Below, in pieces: positions 1 through 8,268 of a stretch of DNA of 64,000 nt. Positions within the stretch are counted from its first letter, which is position 1. Each line of letters opens with the position of its first letter. The DNA is from Ferrimonas sediminicola. GTDB lineage: Bacteria > Pseudomonadota > Gammaproteobacteria > Enterobacterales > Shewanellaceae. The notes under the pieces are model-generated. The model made no database searches, was not told the origin of the DNA, and was given only the letters and a program-made list of their open reading frames with translations. Both the position numbers and the translations under genes were made by a program. The stretch is from contig NZ_SWCI01000002.1 of NCBI RefSeq assembly GCF_005116715.1, forward strand, positions 1 to 64,000, in the 5' to 3' direction.

Positions 1-259
1 TGTTTAGCGTGCTTCTATCCAACACGGTGTCCGTGTGGCCTAGGGATCAGACGGCTCTGATCACCATTACCTTCTGGGGCCACTGGGCACCCCTCCACGG
101 AATTCTCTAGATAGAGTGTTTAGCGTGATTCTATCCAACACGGTGTCCGTGTGGCCAAGGGATCAGACGAGTCTGATCACCATTACCTATTGGGCCACTC
201 GGGAACCCCTTCACGGGGTCTGGTTGTCTGCCGCGGCCATGGGCCAGGGCGACGAATGA

Positions 260-344
<85 letters not shown>

Positions 345-623
345 ACGGAATTCTCTAGATAGAGTGTTTAGCGTGCTTCTATCCAACACGGTGCCCGTGT
401 GGCCAAGGGATCAGACGGCTCTGATCACCATTACCTTCTGGGGCCACTGGGCACCCCTCCACGGAATTCTCTAGATAGAGTGTTTAGCGTGCTTCTATCC
501 AACACGGTGCCCGTGTGGCCAAGGGATCAGACGAGTCTGATCACCATTACCTATTGGGCCACTCGGGAACCCCTCCACGGGGTCTGGTTGTCTGCCGCGG
601 CCATGGGCCAGGGCGACGAATGA

Positions 624-708
<85 letters not shown>

Positions 709-955
709 ACGGAATTCTCTAGATAGAGTGTTTAGCGTGCTTCTATCCAACACGGTGTCCGTGTGGCCAACGGATCAGACGAGTCTGATCACCATTACCT
801 TCTGGGGCCACAGGGCACCCCTCCACGGAATTCTCTAGATAGAGTGTTTAGCGTGCTTCCATCCAACACGGTGCCCGTGTGGCCGAGGGATCAGACGAGT
901 CTGATCACTGCTACCTTTGGGGGGCGCTAGGAAACCCCACCACGAGTGCGGCGCT

Positions 956-983
956 ATAGTAGCAAAGCGTTCGCATGTGTAAA
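956..983 (-). promoter_or_regulatory. sigma-70 promoter of the tRNA-Tyr array
   Basis: On the minus strand TTTACA (978-983) and TACTAT (956-961) are separated by 16 bp. A GC-rich discriminator (AGCGCCGC) follows, as is typical of stringently controlled tRNA and rRNA promoters. The predicted start near 949 lies just before spacer unit F. Confidence 0.65.
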
Positions 984-1055
984 GCCTTTAGAGCAACTTT
1001 TTCCTAAAGTTTTATGTCGTTAGGCCGATAAAGAAACTGAACTCATGATTTTTGG

Positions 1056-1550
1056 ATGTTTTCTATGCAGGCAGAGGCCATATTGGTCAACGAGTGGCAG
1101 CTGGGGGATTCCCTGAGCCAAGCCATTCAGACAGACAGACGCAGCGACTTTGGCTTAATGCTAGCCATGTTGTCGCAGGACGTCCGCCTGCACGCCGAAT
1201 TTCAGCTCCCCAAGGTGAGTCAGCCCGAATCCGAGGACCTGCGCCGGCGCTTCTCTCTGCCGGAACCCGAGCAGACCAAGGCACACTATTGCGATGCCCA
1301 GCGCAGCTGCCGTATCGCCAACGCGTTCCACCAGTCCGGCCTGGCCCAGAGCCGACTGCAGCAGTGCCTGGATCCCGATGCACTGGTCTATGAGGGGGAG
1401 CACAGCGCCGCCATGCAGTTGGCCCTGGATAACTGCTCCCCCAGCGTCAAGTGCCCCCAGGTGCACCAGTTGGCGGCCCGCCAACCCGGTCACTGGCGTC
1501 TCGAGCAGCTGCTGGCCGCCCAGCGTCTCCAGGCCGGAGTCTTGGCCTGA
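1056..1550 (+). CDS. VC2046/SO_2500 family protein, unknown function
   Basis: The 164-residue cytosolic protein has no signal peptide or membrane segment. The opening (LVNEWQLG, then RRSDFGLMLAMLSQDV) matches my memory of a conserved family of Vibrio and Shewanella proteins with no assigned role. A second in-frame ATG at 1065 has a GGA-containing stretch upstream and may be the real start, giving 161 residues. The gene is transcribed away from the tRNA array with about 70 bp between its start and the array promoter. The family assignment is from memory and moderately secure. Confidence 0.6.
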   Translation: MFSMQAEAILVNEWQLGDSLSQAIQTDRRSDFGLMLAMLSQDVRLHAEFQLPKVSQPESEDLRRRFSLPEPEQTKAHYCDAQRSCRIANAFHQSGLAQSRLQQCLDPDALVYEGEHSAAMQLALDNCSPSVKCPQVHQLAARQPGHWRLEQLLAAQRLQAGVLA

Positions 1551-1665
1551 CCAATTAACCGAAACGGCCCAAGGGTCGGATCAATGTGATCTCGGTCAAT
1601 CCGGTGCCCCTATCTTCAAGGCTATACTCTGTTTTGAATCTCCATCAGTTTTTTAGAGGTAACAG

Positions 1666-1950
1666 ATGAGCATTACGAATAAGGGTGCTGGTTGTGACAC
1701 CTGTGGTTGCTATATGGATATCGGCGCCATCATTGCAGAAGAGGACAACATTCTGACTCTGCCTGTACAGGGGTCTGATGAGCAGTCTGCAATGGGCTTT
1801 TTCGATGACTATGTTCAGAAGGCCAAGGCCCGCTTCGCTGATGTGGCTACCGAAACCAAGTGGGATGCGGAGAACCAGCAACTGACCGGTAAACTGATCT
1901 TCAGCTGCGCCGCCGAGCGCATCATCTTCGAGATGACCCTGGCCAGCTAA
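1666..1950 (+). CDS. YfcZ/YiiS family (DUF406) small protein
   Basis: The 94-residue protein has an N-terminal cysteine cluster (CDTCGCYMDIGAII) and a C-terminal FSCAAERIIFEMTL stretch. Both match the layout of E. coli YfcZ (CCCMDVGTI and FACEAEMLIFQLGL). The family is small and cytosolic with no established biochemical role. ATG 1666 follows a GAGGTAA ribosome site. A strong terminator follows immediately, so it is probably a single-gene transcript. Confidence 0.75.
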   Translation: MSITNKGAGCDTCGCYMDIGAIIAEEDNILTLPVQGSDEQSAMGFFDDYVQKAKARFADVATETKWDAENQQLTGKLIFSCAAERIIFEMTLAS

Positions 1951-1965
1951 GCGCGCCCATGACTG

Positions 1966-1994
1966 AAAAAGGAGTGCCTTGGCACTCCTTTTTT
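1966..1994. terminator. bidirectional rho-independent terminator
   Basis: Stem GGAGTGCC/GGCACTCC (1971-1978, 1981-1988) is flanked by A5 on the left and T6 on the right. It can serve the DUF406 gene on plus and the ychJ operon on minus. Confidence 0.9.
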
Positions 1995-2014
1995 ACTTTC
2001 TAGCCGGCTGCCGA

Positions 2015-2473
2015 TTACAGGCAGCACCTCTTGGCCTTCTTGCCGCTGCCGCAGGGGCAGGGATCATTGCGCCCCAGCTTGACGGCCGGTCGGATCTCGC
2101 CACGGCTGTAAAACCAGCGTCCCTCCAGGCGGCGAAACTGGGAGCGCTCCCACAGTGCCAGGATATCCTCTCCCTGGCGGTACCAGGCCCTGAACTCCAC
2201 CTCACCCTGTTCGCCCTTAGGCGGCGGGGCATCGACGATCTGCAGCCCCACAAACCGGCTCTCCTCACAGCTCCGCGCCAGGACGGCTTCAGTCACATCG
2301 TCGCGGGTATCTGGGTCATGAGTATCCAGCAGGTAGGCGGCGGCGCCTTCGACAAAGGCACTGTAGCGGGAACGCATCAGCTGCTCCGGGCTGGCGGCCA
2401 CGGCCTTGCCGAGCTGGAGCGGCTGACAGCAGCAGTCAAACTGACGCCCGCTGCCGCAGTGGCAATGGCTCAT
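2015..2473 (-). CDS. ychJ: YchJ family SEC-C protein
   Basis: The 152-residue protein carries two zinc-binding SEC-C motifs. One is at the N-terminus (CHCGSGRQFDCCC) and one at the C-terminus (NDPCPCGSGKKAKRCC). They flank an NTF2-like core containing RSRYSAFVEGAAAYL. The arrangement and length match E. coli YchJ, a conserved protein of unknown role. The start overlaps the stop of the upstream minus-strand gene by 4 bp, so the two are probably translationally coupled. Confidence 0.85.
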   Translation of the reverse strand: MSHCHCGSGRQFDCCCQPLQLGKAVAASPEQLMRSRYSAFVEGAAAYLLDTHDPDTRDDVTEAVLARSCEESRFVGLQIVDAPPPKGEQGEVEFRAWYRQGEDILALWERSQFRRLEGRWFYSRGEIRPAVKLGRNDPCPCGSGKKAKRCCL

Positions 2474-3039
2474 CGGCTTCGGCTCTCTTTATCCTGGGGA
2501 TCCGCTGGGCGGTACTCCTCATAGAACAGCCCCTGTTTGCGTTCGGCATCCAGGAAGCGGTTGACCTTGGTGCGGTTGGCGGAGTCGCTGATGATGCGCC
2601 ACTGATTGGTGTCGTCCCTCTGGAAGCTCATGATGAACTTGCCGACGAATTCGCTGGCGGGCTGCTCGGTGCTCCGGTCCGGGGTGTAGACCACCAGGTA
2701 GTAGCCGGCATCGGTGACGGTGCCGTCGGACACCAGCCGGTTGACCACCCGGTAGTGAACCTTGAGCTCGGCCCCGCGCTTCTTGATTTTCTTGAACCAG
2801 TGGCCAAAGCCCTTGGCAATCTGATCGCGCCCGGACAGCAGTCCCTCCTCCTTGGAGGCACTGATAACACAGGCACCGCTACTGTAGAATTGCACCAGGC
2901 GTTCGGTGTCCAGGTCATTGTAAGCCTGGCTGATGTGGCCATAGACCCGGTTAATCTCTTCGTTGATGTCGGCGGCCAGGGCAGGCAGGGCCAACACTAG
3001 GGCCAACACCAGGGTCAACATCAGGGCTAGAATGCGCAC
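2470..3039 (-). CDS. secreted NTF2/SnoaL-like protein, unknown function
   Basis: I choose the GTG at 3039, with GGTGGAG seven bases upstream, because it gives a clean signal peptide (VRILALMLTLVLALVLALPALAAD). The longer reading adds 17 residues with no leader character. The mature part, about 165 residues, looks like a small alpha-beta barrel of the NTF2/SnoaL type (INRVYGHISQAYNDLDTERLVQFYSSGACVISA, then FIMSFQRDDTNQWRIISD). Such domains act as enzymes or ligand binders and the sequence does not say which. It sits upstream of ychJ in a two-gene unit. Periplasmic location is inferred. Confidence 0.6.
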   Translation of the reverse strand: MRILALMLTLVLALVLALPALAADINEEINRVYGHISQAYNDLDTERLVQFYSSGACVISASKEEGLLSGRDQIAKGFGHWFKKIKKRGAELKVHYRVVNRLVSDGTVTDAGYYLVVYTPDRSTEQPASEFVGKFIMSFQRDDTNQWRIISDSANRTKVNRFLDAERKQGLFYEEYRPADPQDKESRSR

Positions 3040-3236
3040 GTATCGTGCTCCACCATTAATACACACCTCTACTATCGCCGTGGCGGGCAAAATATGTAAA
3101 GGTTGAAACCATTACAAAGTTTGACACGAGGGCCTCGGCACCCGTGCGCAAATGCTGAGCGATCACGTCGGGGTGCCCTCAACGCCAAATCTGGATTGGG
3201 TATACTATCAGAGTTATCACCTTAGCGGAGGCTAAT

Positions 3237-3818
3237 ATGCAGTCAAACGAGATGGATGAATTTTTGCATGCAATGGCCGACGTTAAACCCATAGGCGGTC
3301 AGGATAAGCACTCCCTGCGTCAGCCCAAGTCCACTCCCACAGAAGCCCAATTGGCGCGACGACATGCTGCTCAGACCGATGGCAGCGGTGACCGTGATGG
3401 GGTCAGTGACCAGGGGGTGGCCCCGGTGGAGCCGGAGGACCCCATCGGTTTTGCCCGAGACGGGGTCCAGCATGGGGTGTACAAGAACCTCAGGCTGGGT
3501 AAGTACCAGGTCGACGCCAGGCTTGACCTGCATGGCCTGAGCGTGGCTCAGGCGAAACAGACTTTGTTACAGTTCATCAGGGATTGCCAGAGAGTCGAGG
3601 TGCGCACCGCCCTGGTGCTTCACGGAAAGGGGATGCACACCCGACCGTTCAAAGGGCTGCTGAAAAGTTATGTGGCCCACTGGCTGCCGCAGATGCCCGA
3701 AGTGCTCGCCTATCATTCGGCCCTCAAGCAGCATGGCGGCAATGGTGCCGTCTACCTGCTGCTCAAGAAGGGAGAGCGTCAGAAGTCGGAAAACCGGGAG
3801 CGGCACCAGAAGCGGTGA
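3237..3818 (+). CDS. smrA: DNA endonuclease SmrA-like (Smr domain)
   Basis: The 193-residue protein has a charged N-terminal half and a C-terminal Smr domain from about residue 90. LDLHGLSVAQAKQTLLQFI is the LDxHG motif and LVLHGKGMHTRPFKGLLKSYVAHWL carries the HGKG motif. Smr domains are MutS2-type nucleases, and SmrA and SmrB are stand-alone versions in gammaproteobacteria. The start is ATG 3237 after GCGGAGG. The basic tail (KKGERQKSENRERHQKR) could contact nucleic acid. SmrB, the ribosome-collision nuclease, is the alternative, but the length and residues fit SmrA better. Confidence 0.75.
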   Translation: MQSNEMDEFLHAMADVKPIGGQDKHSLRQPKSTPTEAQLARRHAAQTDGSGDRDGVSDQGVAPVEPEDPIGFARDGVQHGVYKNLRLGKYQVDARLDLHGLSVAQAKQTLLQFIRDCQRVEVRTALVLHGKGMHTRPFKGLLKSYVAHWLPQMPEVLAYHSALKQHGGNGAVYLLLKKGERQKSENRERHQKR

Positions 3819-3848
3819 GGGAGGCCAGCTGGGGTTGCCCTCCTCGGC

Positions 3849-4106
3849 CTAACGATCTGGCAGAGTGATGTTCAGCTCCAGTACCGACAGATCGGGATCG
3901 CGGTTATCCAACTGGACACGGACTGTGTCCGGGCTGACGGACACGTAGTTGGCCAGGACGGCGAGGATATCCCGCTCCAGGGCGGGCAGGTAGTCCGGTC
4001 CCTCGCGTCTGGCCCGCTCGTGGGCCACGACGATCTGTAGGCGCTCCTTGGCGGTTTGGGCGCTGTTGCTGCTCTGTTTGCGAAAATAGTCCAGGAACGA
4101 CATCAC
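3849..4106 (-). CDS. minE: cell division topological specificity factor MinE
   Basis: The 85-residue protein has the MinE layout: membrane-binding N-terminus MSFLDYFRK, MinD-contact helix (AKERLQIVVAHERA) and a C-terminal dimer domain. MinE displaces MinD from the membrane, drives pole-to-pole oscillation and restricts the MinC inhibitor to the poles. The start overlaps the minD stop by 4 bp, giving translational coupling in the minC-minD-minE operon. Confidence 0.95.
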   Translation of the reverse strand: MMSFLDYFRKQSSNSAQTAKERLQIVVAHERARREGPDYLPALERDILAVLANYVSVSPDTVRVQLDNRDPDLSVLELNITLPDR

Positions 4107-4915
4107 TTCCCTCCGAACAGTCGGCGCAACAGTCCCGGCTTCTCAGCGCTGATGAAGCGCATGGGACGCGCGTCCCCCAGGAGCCGGGCGACGGTGTCCT
4201 GATAGGCTTGGCCGGCGTCGCTGGCGTCGTCCAGGATCACCGGGGTCCCGGAGTTGGAGGCTTTCAGCACCGCCTGGGATTCGGGAATGACCCCCAGCAG
4301 GGGGATAGCCAGAATATCTTCTACGTCGGCCACGCTCAGCATCTCTCCCGACTCTACCCGGACAGGGTTATAGCGGTTGAGCAGCAGGTGCTCGCGAATG
4401 GGCTCCTGTCCCAGTTCGGCTCGGCGGGATCGGCTCTGCAGCATGCCGATGATCCTGTCTGAGTCCTGTACCGATGAGACCTCGGGGTTGGTGGTGATGA
4501 TCGCCTCGTCGGCAAAATAGAGCGCCATCATGGCACCGTTCTCGATGCCCGCCGGGCTGTCACAAAGGATGTAATCAAACTCCTGCTTCAGCCTTTCTAG
4601 CACCTGCTCCACCCCCTCCCGGGTAAGTGCGTCCTTGTTGCGGGTTTGCGAGGCGGGCAGAACGAACAGCCGGTCGCATCGCTTGTCTTTGATCAGCGCC
4701 TGGTTGAGGTTGGCCTCGCCCTGGGTGACGTTGATGAAGTCGTACACCACCCTGCGTTCGCAACCCATCACCAGGTCCAGGTTACGCAAGCCGATGTCGA
4801 AATCGATGATGACGGTTTTGTGGCCTGACATTGCCAGGCCCATGCCGATGGCGGCGGAGCTGGTGGTTTTGCCCACGCCCCCTTTGCCAGAGGTGACTAC
4901 GATGACCTTCGCCAT
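4103..4915 (-). CDS. minD: septum site-determining ATPase MinD
   Basis: The 270-residue protein has a deviant Walker A motif at residues 10-17 (GKGGVGKT). The switch region DFDIGLRNLDLVMGCERR is typical of MinD. The C-terminal amphipathic membrane-targeting helix (KPGLLRRLFGGK) lets the ATP-bound dimer dock on the inner membrane, where it recruits MinC and MinE. It lies 24 bp downstream of minC. Confidence 0.97.
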   Translation of the reverse strand: MAKVIVVTSGKGGVGKTTSSAAIGMGLAMSGHKTVIIDFDIGLRNLDLVMGCERRVVYDFINVTQGEANLNQALIKDKRCDRLFVLPASQTRNKDALTREGVEQVLERLKQEFDYILCDSPAGIENGAMMALYFADEAIITTNPEVSSVQDSDRIIGMLQSRSRRAELGQEPIREHLLLNRYNPVRVESGEMLSVADVEDILAIPLLGVIPESQAVLKASNSGTPVILDDASDAGQAYQDTVARLLGDARPMRFISAEKPGLLRRLFGGK

Positions 4916-4939
4916 GTGTTGAGATCCTACTTGGTGTGA

Positions 4940-5593
4940 TTAGAGTGAAACGGGACTGAGGGCGAGCTGGCCCTGAGCCAATCTGGCCAGGGCCGCTTTC
5001 TGCCAGTATTCACGGGTGATCTGCTCGCTGAGCCAGAAGTGACCGGCGATGGAGAGCAGTTCCGCCTGTTGATTCAGACAGAGAATCGAAGCGTCCGACT
5101 GACCATTGGCGCCGGCGATGGCCTTGCCCCTCAGGGTGCCCAGAACCTGGATGCTGCCATCGGCGATCACCTCGGCACCGGCGCTGACGGAACCGATGAT
5201 GACCAGATCCCCACCTTCGGCATAGAGCTGCTGTCCCGAACGAATGGAACGTTGCTCCACCCGGGTGGCCTTGGCGCCGCTGCTCCTGCTGCGCGAGCCG
5301 GTCAACAGCGGCACACCCGCCTCCCTGGCCTGGAGCTTATGGCCGGCATCAGCCTGGCGTATCCCTAGGGGGTTGAGCCTGGCCCTGCGGACCAGAGACA
5401 GCAGCGGGGCCAGCGCCACCCCGGCACCGACCGCCTCCAGATCCAAAACGCAGCTCATGCCATCAAACAGCGAGGGTGCCTGGTTCAGTTGCTGTTGCAG
5501 TTGGGCGTCGATCTCCTGCAGGTGGGAACCGGACAGTTTTAGAACGGGTAGGGTAAAACTTGAACTGGTGAATTCGATGCCGTGTTGCTGCAT
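4940..5593 (-). CDS. minC: septum site-determining protein MinC
   Basis: The 217-residue protein has an N-terminal FtsZ-inhibiting domain (about 1-100) and a C-terminal beta-helix (from about 115: RSGQQLYAEGGDLVIIGSVSAGAEVIADGSIQVLGTLRG) that dimerises and binds MinD. It blocks Z-ring formation where MinD places it. It is the first gene of minCDE, and AAGAGAAG precedes the ATG. ycgL is divergent, with both promoters in the 125-bp gap. Confidence 0.95.
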   Translation of the reverse strand: MQQHGIEFTSSSFTLPVLKLSGSHLQEIDAQLQQQLNQAPSLFDGMSCVLDLEAVGAGVALAPLLSLVRRARLNPLGIRQADAGHKLQAREAGVPLLTGSRSRSSGAKATRVEQRSIRSGQQLYAEGGDLVIIGSVSAGAEVIADGSIQVLGTLRGKAIAGANGQSDASILCLNQQAELLSIAGHFWLSEQITREYWQKAALARLAQGQLALSPVSL

Positions 5594-5718
5594 CTTGAAA
5601 CTTCTCTTAAGGACAGGCCCGGGGGGCCCGGCGAACGCTATTTTTTGGTGGCGGCCATGGTATAGTGGAGGTCACCTTTTCGCAAGCAACCCGGTGGGCG
5701 TATTGCCCTGGAAAACAG

Positions 5719-6003
5719 ATGATTTGCGCGATCTATAAAAGTACAAAGAAAGCCGAAACCTACCTCTTCATAAACAAGCGGGATGACTTTTCCCAGGTGC
5801 CTCAACCGCTGATGGACACCTTCGGCCGACCTCAGTTTGTGATGATTCTGCCTCTGGCCAAGGTGGGTAAACTGGCTCAGGCCGACATCGACAAGGTCAG
5901 GGAGGGCCTGAATCAGCAGGGGTTCTACCTGCAGTTGCCGCCTCCACAGGAGGATCTCCTGAAGACCCACAAGGAGTGGATCAAGTCACAGCAGCAAGAG
6001 TGA
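5719..6003 (+). CDS. ycgL: YcgL family protein
   Basis: I choose ATG 5719 (MICAIYKSTKKAETYLFI), which gives 94 residues and the canonical YcgL start. The upstream extension of 18 codons has no conservation I recognise. The family is a small alpha-beta fold with no known activity and is often found beside minC. It is followed after 20 bp by mltB, so the two probably share a transcript. Confidence 0.85.
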   Translation: MICAIYKSTKKAETYLFINKRDDFSQVPQPLMDTFGRPQFVMILPLAKVGKLAQADIDKVREGLNQQGFYLQLPPPQEDLLKTHKEWIKSQQQE

Positions 6004-6023
6004 AGCCAGGTTAGGGAGCGACA

Positions 6024-6992
6024 ATGACACACAAATGGCTAGCAATACTAGGATTGGCGGTGGTTCTGCCGCTGCAGGCTGCCGACAAGGTGAATTTCGA
6101 GCAGTACGTAGCCCAGCTTAAGCAGGAAGCGGTGGCGCGTAACTTCAGCCAGGCAACCGTCGACGCCGCGTTCGCCGGCATCAAGTTGCACAAGCGAGCC
6201 ATCAAGGCGGATCGCAATCAGCCCGAGTTTAAGAAGACCCTGGATACCTATCTGCCACAGGCCGTACCGGACTGGAAGGTCGCCAAGGCGCGCAAGTTGA
6301 TGGAGCAGCATCGTGAGTTGCTGAAGAGGGTGGGGCGGGCCTACGGGGTCCAGCCCAGGTTTATCGTGGCGCTGTGGGGCGTCGAAACCAACTTTGGCAG
6401 CTACACCGGTAACTTTTCGGTTGTTGGTGCCACCGCTTCGCTGGCTTACGAAGGGCGCAGGGAGGCCTTTTTTAAGGACCAGCTGTTTGCCGCGCTGACC
6501 ATTCTGGAGCAGGGACACATCAGTGCCGAGCAGATGAAGGGTTCCTGGGCCGGAGCCATGGGGCAGTGCCAGTTTATGCCGACCTCCTTCCTGGCTTATG
6601 CGGAAGACTTCGATGGGGACGGCAAGAAGGATATCTGGACCAACAAGGCCGATGTATTTGCGTCTGCCGCCAACTATCTGAAGCAGGTAGGGTGGCGGGA
6701 TGACTTGACCTGGGCCCGCCAGGTGACCCTGACCCAGCCGGTGGCCAAGGAGTTAACTGGTCTCAACGTCAAGAGGACCTTGTCCCAGTGGCAACAGATG
6801 GGGGTTCGCCGCTATGACGGTTCCGATCTGCCGACCCGGGATGTTGAAGCGTCCCTGGTTCAGCCTGACGATGCCCAGGGGAGAAGCTATCTGGCTTACG
6901 CCAACTACGATGCCTTGATGCGCTGGAACCGCAGTCACTACTTTGTGGCGGCGGTGGGTCATCTCGCCGATCGCATCAAGTTCTCCCAGTAG
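6024..6992 (+). CDS. mltB: lytic murein transglycosylase, MltB family
   Basis: The 322-residue protein starts with a Sec signal peptide (to about residue 20, ending LPLQAA). No lipobox is visible, so it is probably a soluble periplasmic version. The catalytic glutamate is about E121 in FIVALWGVETNFGSYTG. GAMGQCQFMPTSFLAYAEDFDGDGKKDIW is the family signature of the fold core. It cleaves the glycan strand of peptidoglycan to 1,6-anhydromuramic ends. It is second in a ycgL-mltB(-ycgN) cluster. Confidence 0.88.
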   Translation: MTHKWLAILGLAVVLPLQAADKVNFEQYVAQLKQEAVARNFSQATVDAAFAGIKLHKRAIKADRNQPEFKKTLDTYLPQAVPDWKVAKARKLMEQHRELLKRVGRAYGVQPRFIVALWGVETNFGSYTGNFSVVGATASLAYEGRREAFFKDQLFAALTILEQGHISAEQMKGSWAGAMGQCQFMPTSFLAYAEDFDGDGKKDIWTNKADVFASAANYLKQVGWRDDLTWARQVTLTQPVAKELTGLNVKRTLSQWQQMGVRRYDGSDLPTRDVEASLVQPDDAQGRSYLAYANYDALMRWNRSHYFVAAVGHLADRIKFSQ

Positions 6993-7041
6993 ACGGCAGG
7001 GGGGACGCGCTCAGGCTAGTGAAATATTCTGTCATGGCCGT

Positions 7042-7047
7042 TATAAT
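7042..7047 (+). promoter_or_regulatory. candidate -10 element before ycgN
   Basis: A perfect TATAAT lies 45 bp before the ycgN GTG. The -35 position, near 7019-7024, is poor. A TGGCCGT stretch upstream may help as an extended -10. Confidence 0.4.
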
Positions 7048-7091
7048 GCCGCCCCCGACGGGAGAGGTGACGAAGTAGCAGAGGTAGAACG

Positions 7092-7550
7092 GTGAGCGTA
7101 GAGCAACCTTTTTGGCATAAGCCCTTAACCCAGATGACCGAACAGGAGTGGGAAGCGCTCTGTGACGGCTGTGGCAAGTGCTGCCTGAACAAGCTGATAG
7201 ATGATGATACTGAAGAGGTGTACTTCACCAATGTCGCCTGTCAGCTGCTTAACGACAAAACCTGCGAGTGCAGCCGCTATGACACTCGTTTCAACTATGT
7301 TCCCGACTGCTATAAGGTCACGCCGGATAACGTCGGTACCATCGCCTGGCTGCCCACCAGCTGTGCTTATCGCCGCCTCCACGAGGGACGGGGCCTGCCA
7401 AGTTGGCACCACCTAGTCGCCGGCAATAAGTCTCAGATGCATAAGCAGGGGATGTCGGTACGTCGTAAGGTGCTCAGTGAGCTGGAGGTCGGTCCGGATC
7501 CAGACCTTTTCGGGTTCATCGTGCTTTGGCCTCTCGACGATCTGGACTGA
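7092..7550 (+). CDS. ycgN: YcgN family (UPF0260) cysteine-cluster protein
   Basis: The 152-residue protein has a YkgJ-type metal-binding cluster (CDGCGKCCLNKL near residues 25-36) and further conserved cysteines (CQLL, CECSRYDTRF, DCYKV, SCAYRRL). The family is thought to bind zinc or iron-sulfur and its role is unknown. The start is GTG 7092 with AGAGGTAG upstream. It ends 20 bp before a strong terminator that closes the ycgL-mltB-ycgN cluster. Confidence 0.85.
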   Translation: MSVEQPFWHKPLTQMTEQEWEALCDGCGKCCLNKLIDDDTEEVYFTNVACQLLNDKTCECSRYDTRFNYVPDCYKVTPDNVGTIAWLPTSCAYRRLHEGRGLPSWHHLVAGNKSQMHKQGMSVRRKVLSELEVGPDPDLFGFIVLWPLDDLD

Positions 7551-7571
7551 CGCGGGTCACTTCCATCAATG

Positions 7572-7599
7572 AAAAAGGCGTGCTTGGCACGCCTTTTTT
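7572..7599 (+). terminator. rho-independent terminator after ycgN
   Basis: Stem GGCGTGC/GCACGCC (7577-7583, 7587-7593) is preceded by A5 and followed by T6. Confidence 0.9.
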
Positions 7600-8268
7600 G
7601 TTTGTATTCAATTCATGGCGGGCCGATACCGCGGCCCCATCCGAAATGGGACTCTGTCTCTCTACCGGTCTGTCGGCGAATTAATGCATATTGACTAATT
7701 TGATTGGTGATAGAAAAATTATTGGCTGATCAATTAAATTGATCTAAGAATGCCATGATTATCTATTTAATCGATCGGCGTTTTCCTCCTTATAGGCTAC
7801 CTTACAGAGAAATAAAATTCACTAAAGGGTCTGTTGCGAGAAAAGAAAATGTGTGGCAGGGCGCACGTCATGGTTACGACGATCTAAATTACCTCCTTAA
7901 CCAAGTTCAATAACTGGAGAAAATTCTGTCCACATGCATTTGGGAGTGTGATATTACTGTGCCTCCCGTTGGTCCCATGAGTTATCTTTCTGCATGTGAC
8001 TGAATTATATAGGTTAGCAGATTCTTGGGCGACGGGGGGACTGACGGCGCAGCGGTGTGATGCCCAGGCAATAGCCCCGGCGGCCCTGCGCTGGTCATCC
8101 TCGATACAATATCCAAATGCTCTTAACTATCTTAAGAGCAGAGTTCAGCGCGTCTGACCGGCAGAGAGTAATTACTATTGGGCTTTATTGGCGCTTTTTG
8201 AAAAATCAAAGAAAGCGTGCGATTAGTCAGTTGGGGTCTGGGCTAAAATAATCCAACCGGATGGGTCT
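7600..8268. other. 669-bp intergenic region, AT-rich in its first half
   Basis: I see no convincing gene. The first half (about 7660-8010) is much more AT-rich than the neighbours and has several TTTAATTGATC-like runs. A 52-codon reading frame at 7755-7913 lacks a ribosome site. A hairpin at 8118-8140 lies in the probable leader of the chemoreceptor gene. Confidence 0.5.
8118..8140 (+). promoter_or_regulatory. inverted repeat upstream of chemoreceptor gene
   Basis: TGCTCTTAA and TTAAGAGCA form a perfect 9-bp inverted repeat with a 5-nt loop, about 130 bp before the chemoreceptor ATG. There is no T-run, so an operator or leader structure is more likely than a terminator. Confidence 0.4.

Noticed and set aside
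7755-7913. 52-codon frame in the AT-rich gap before the chemoreceptor
   Set aside because: It has no ribosome site and a frame this long is expected by chance in AT-rich DNA.
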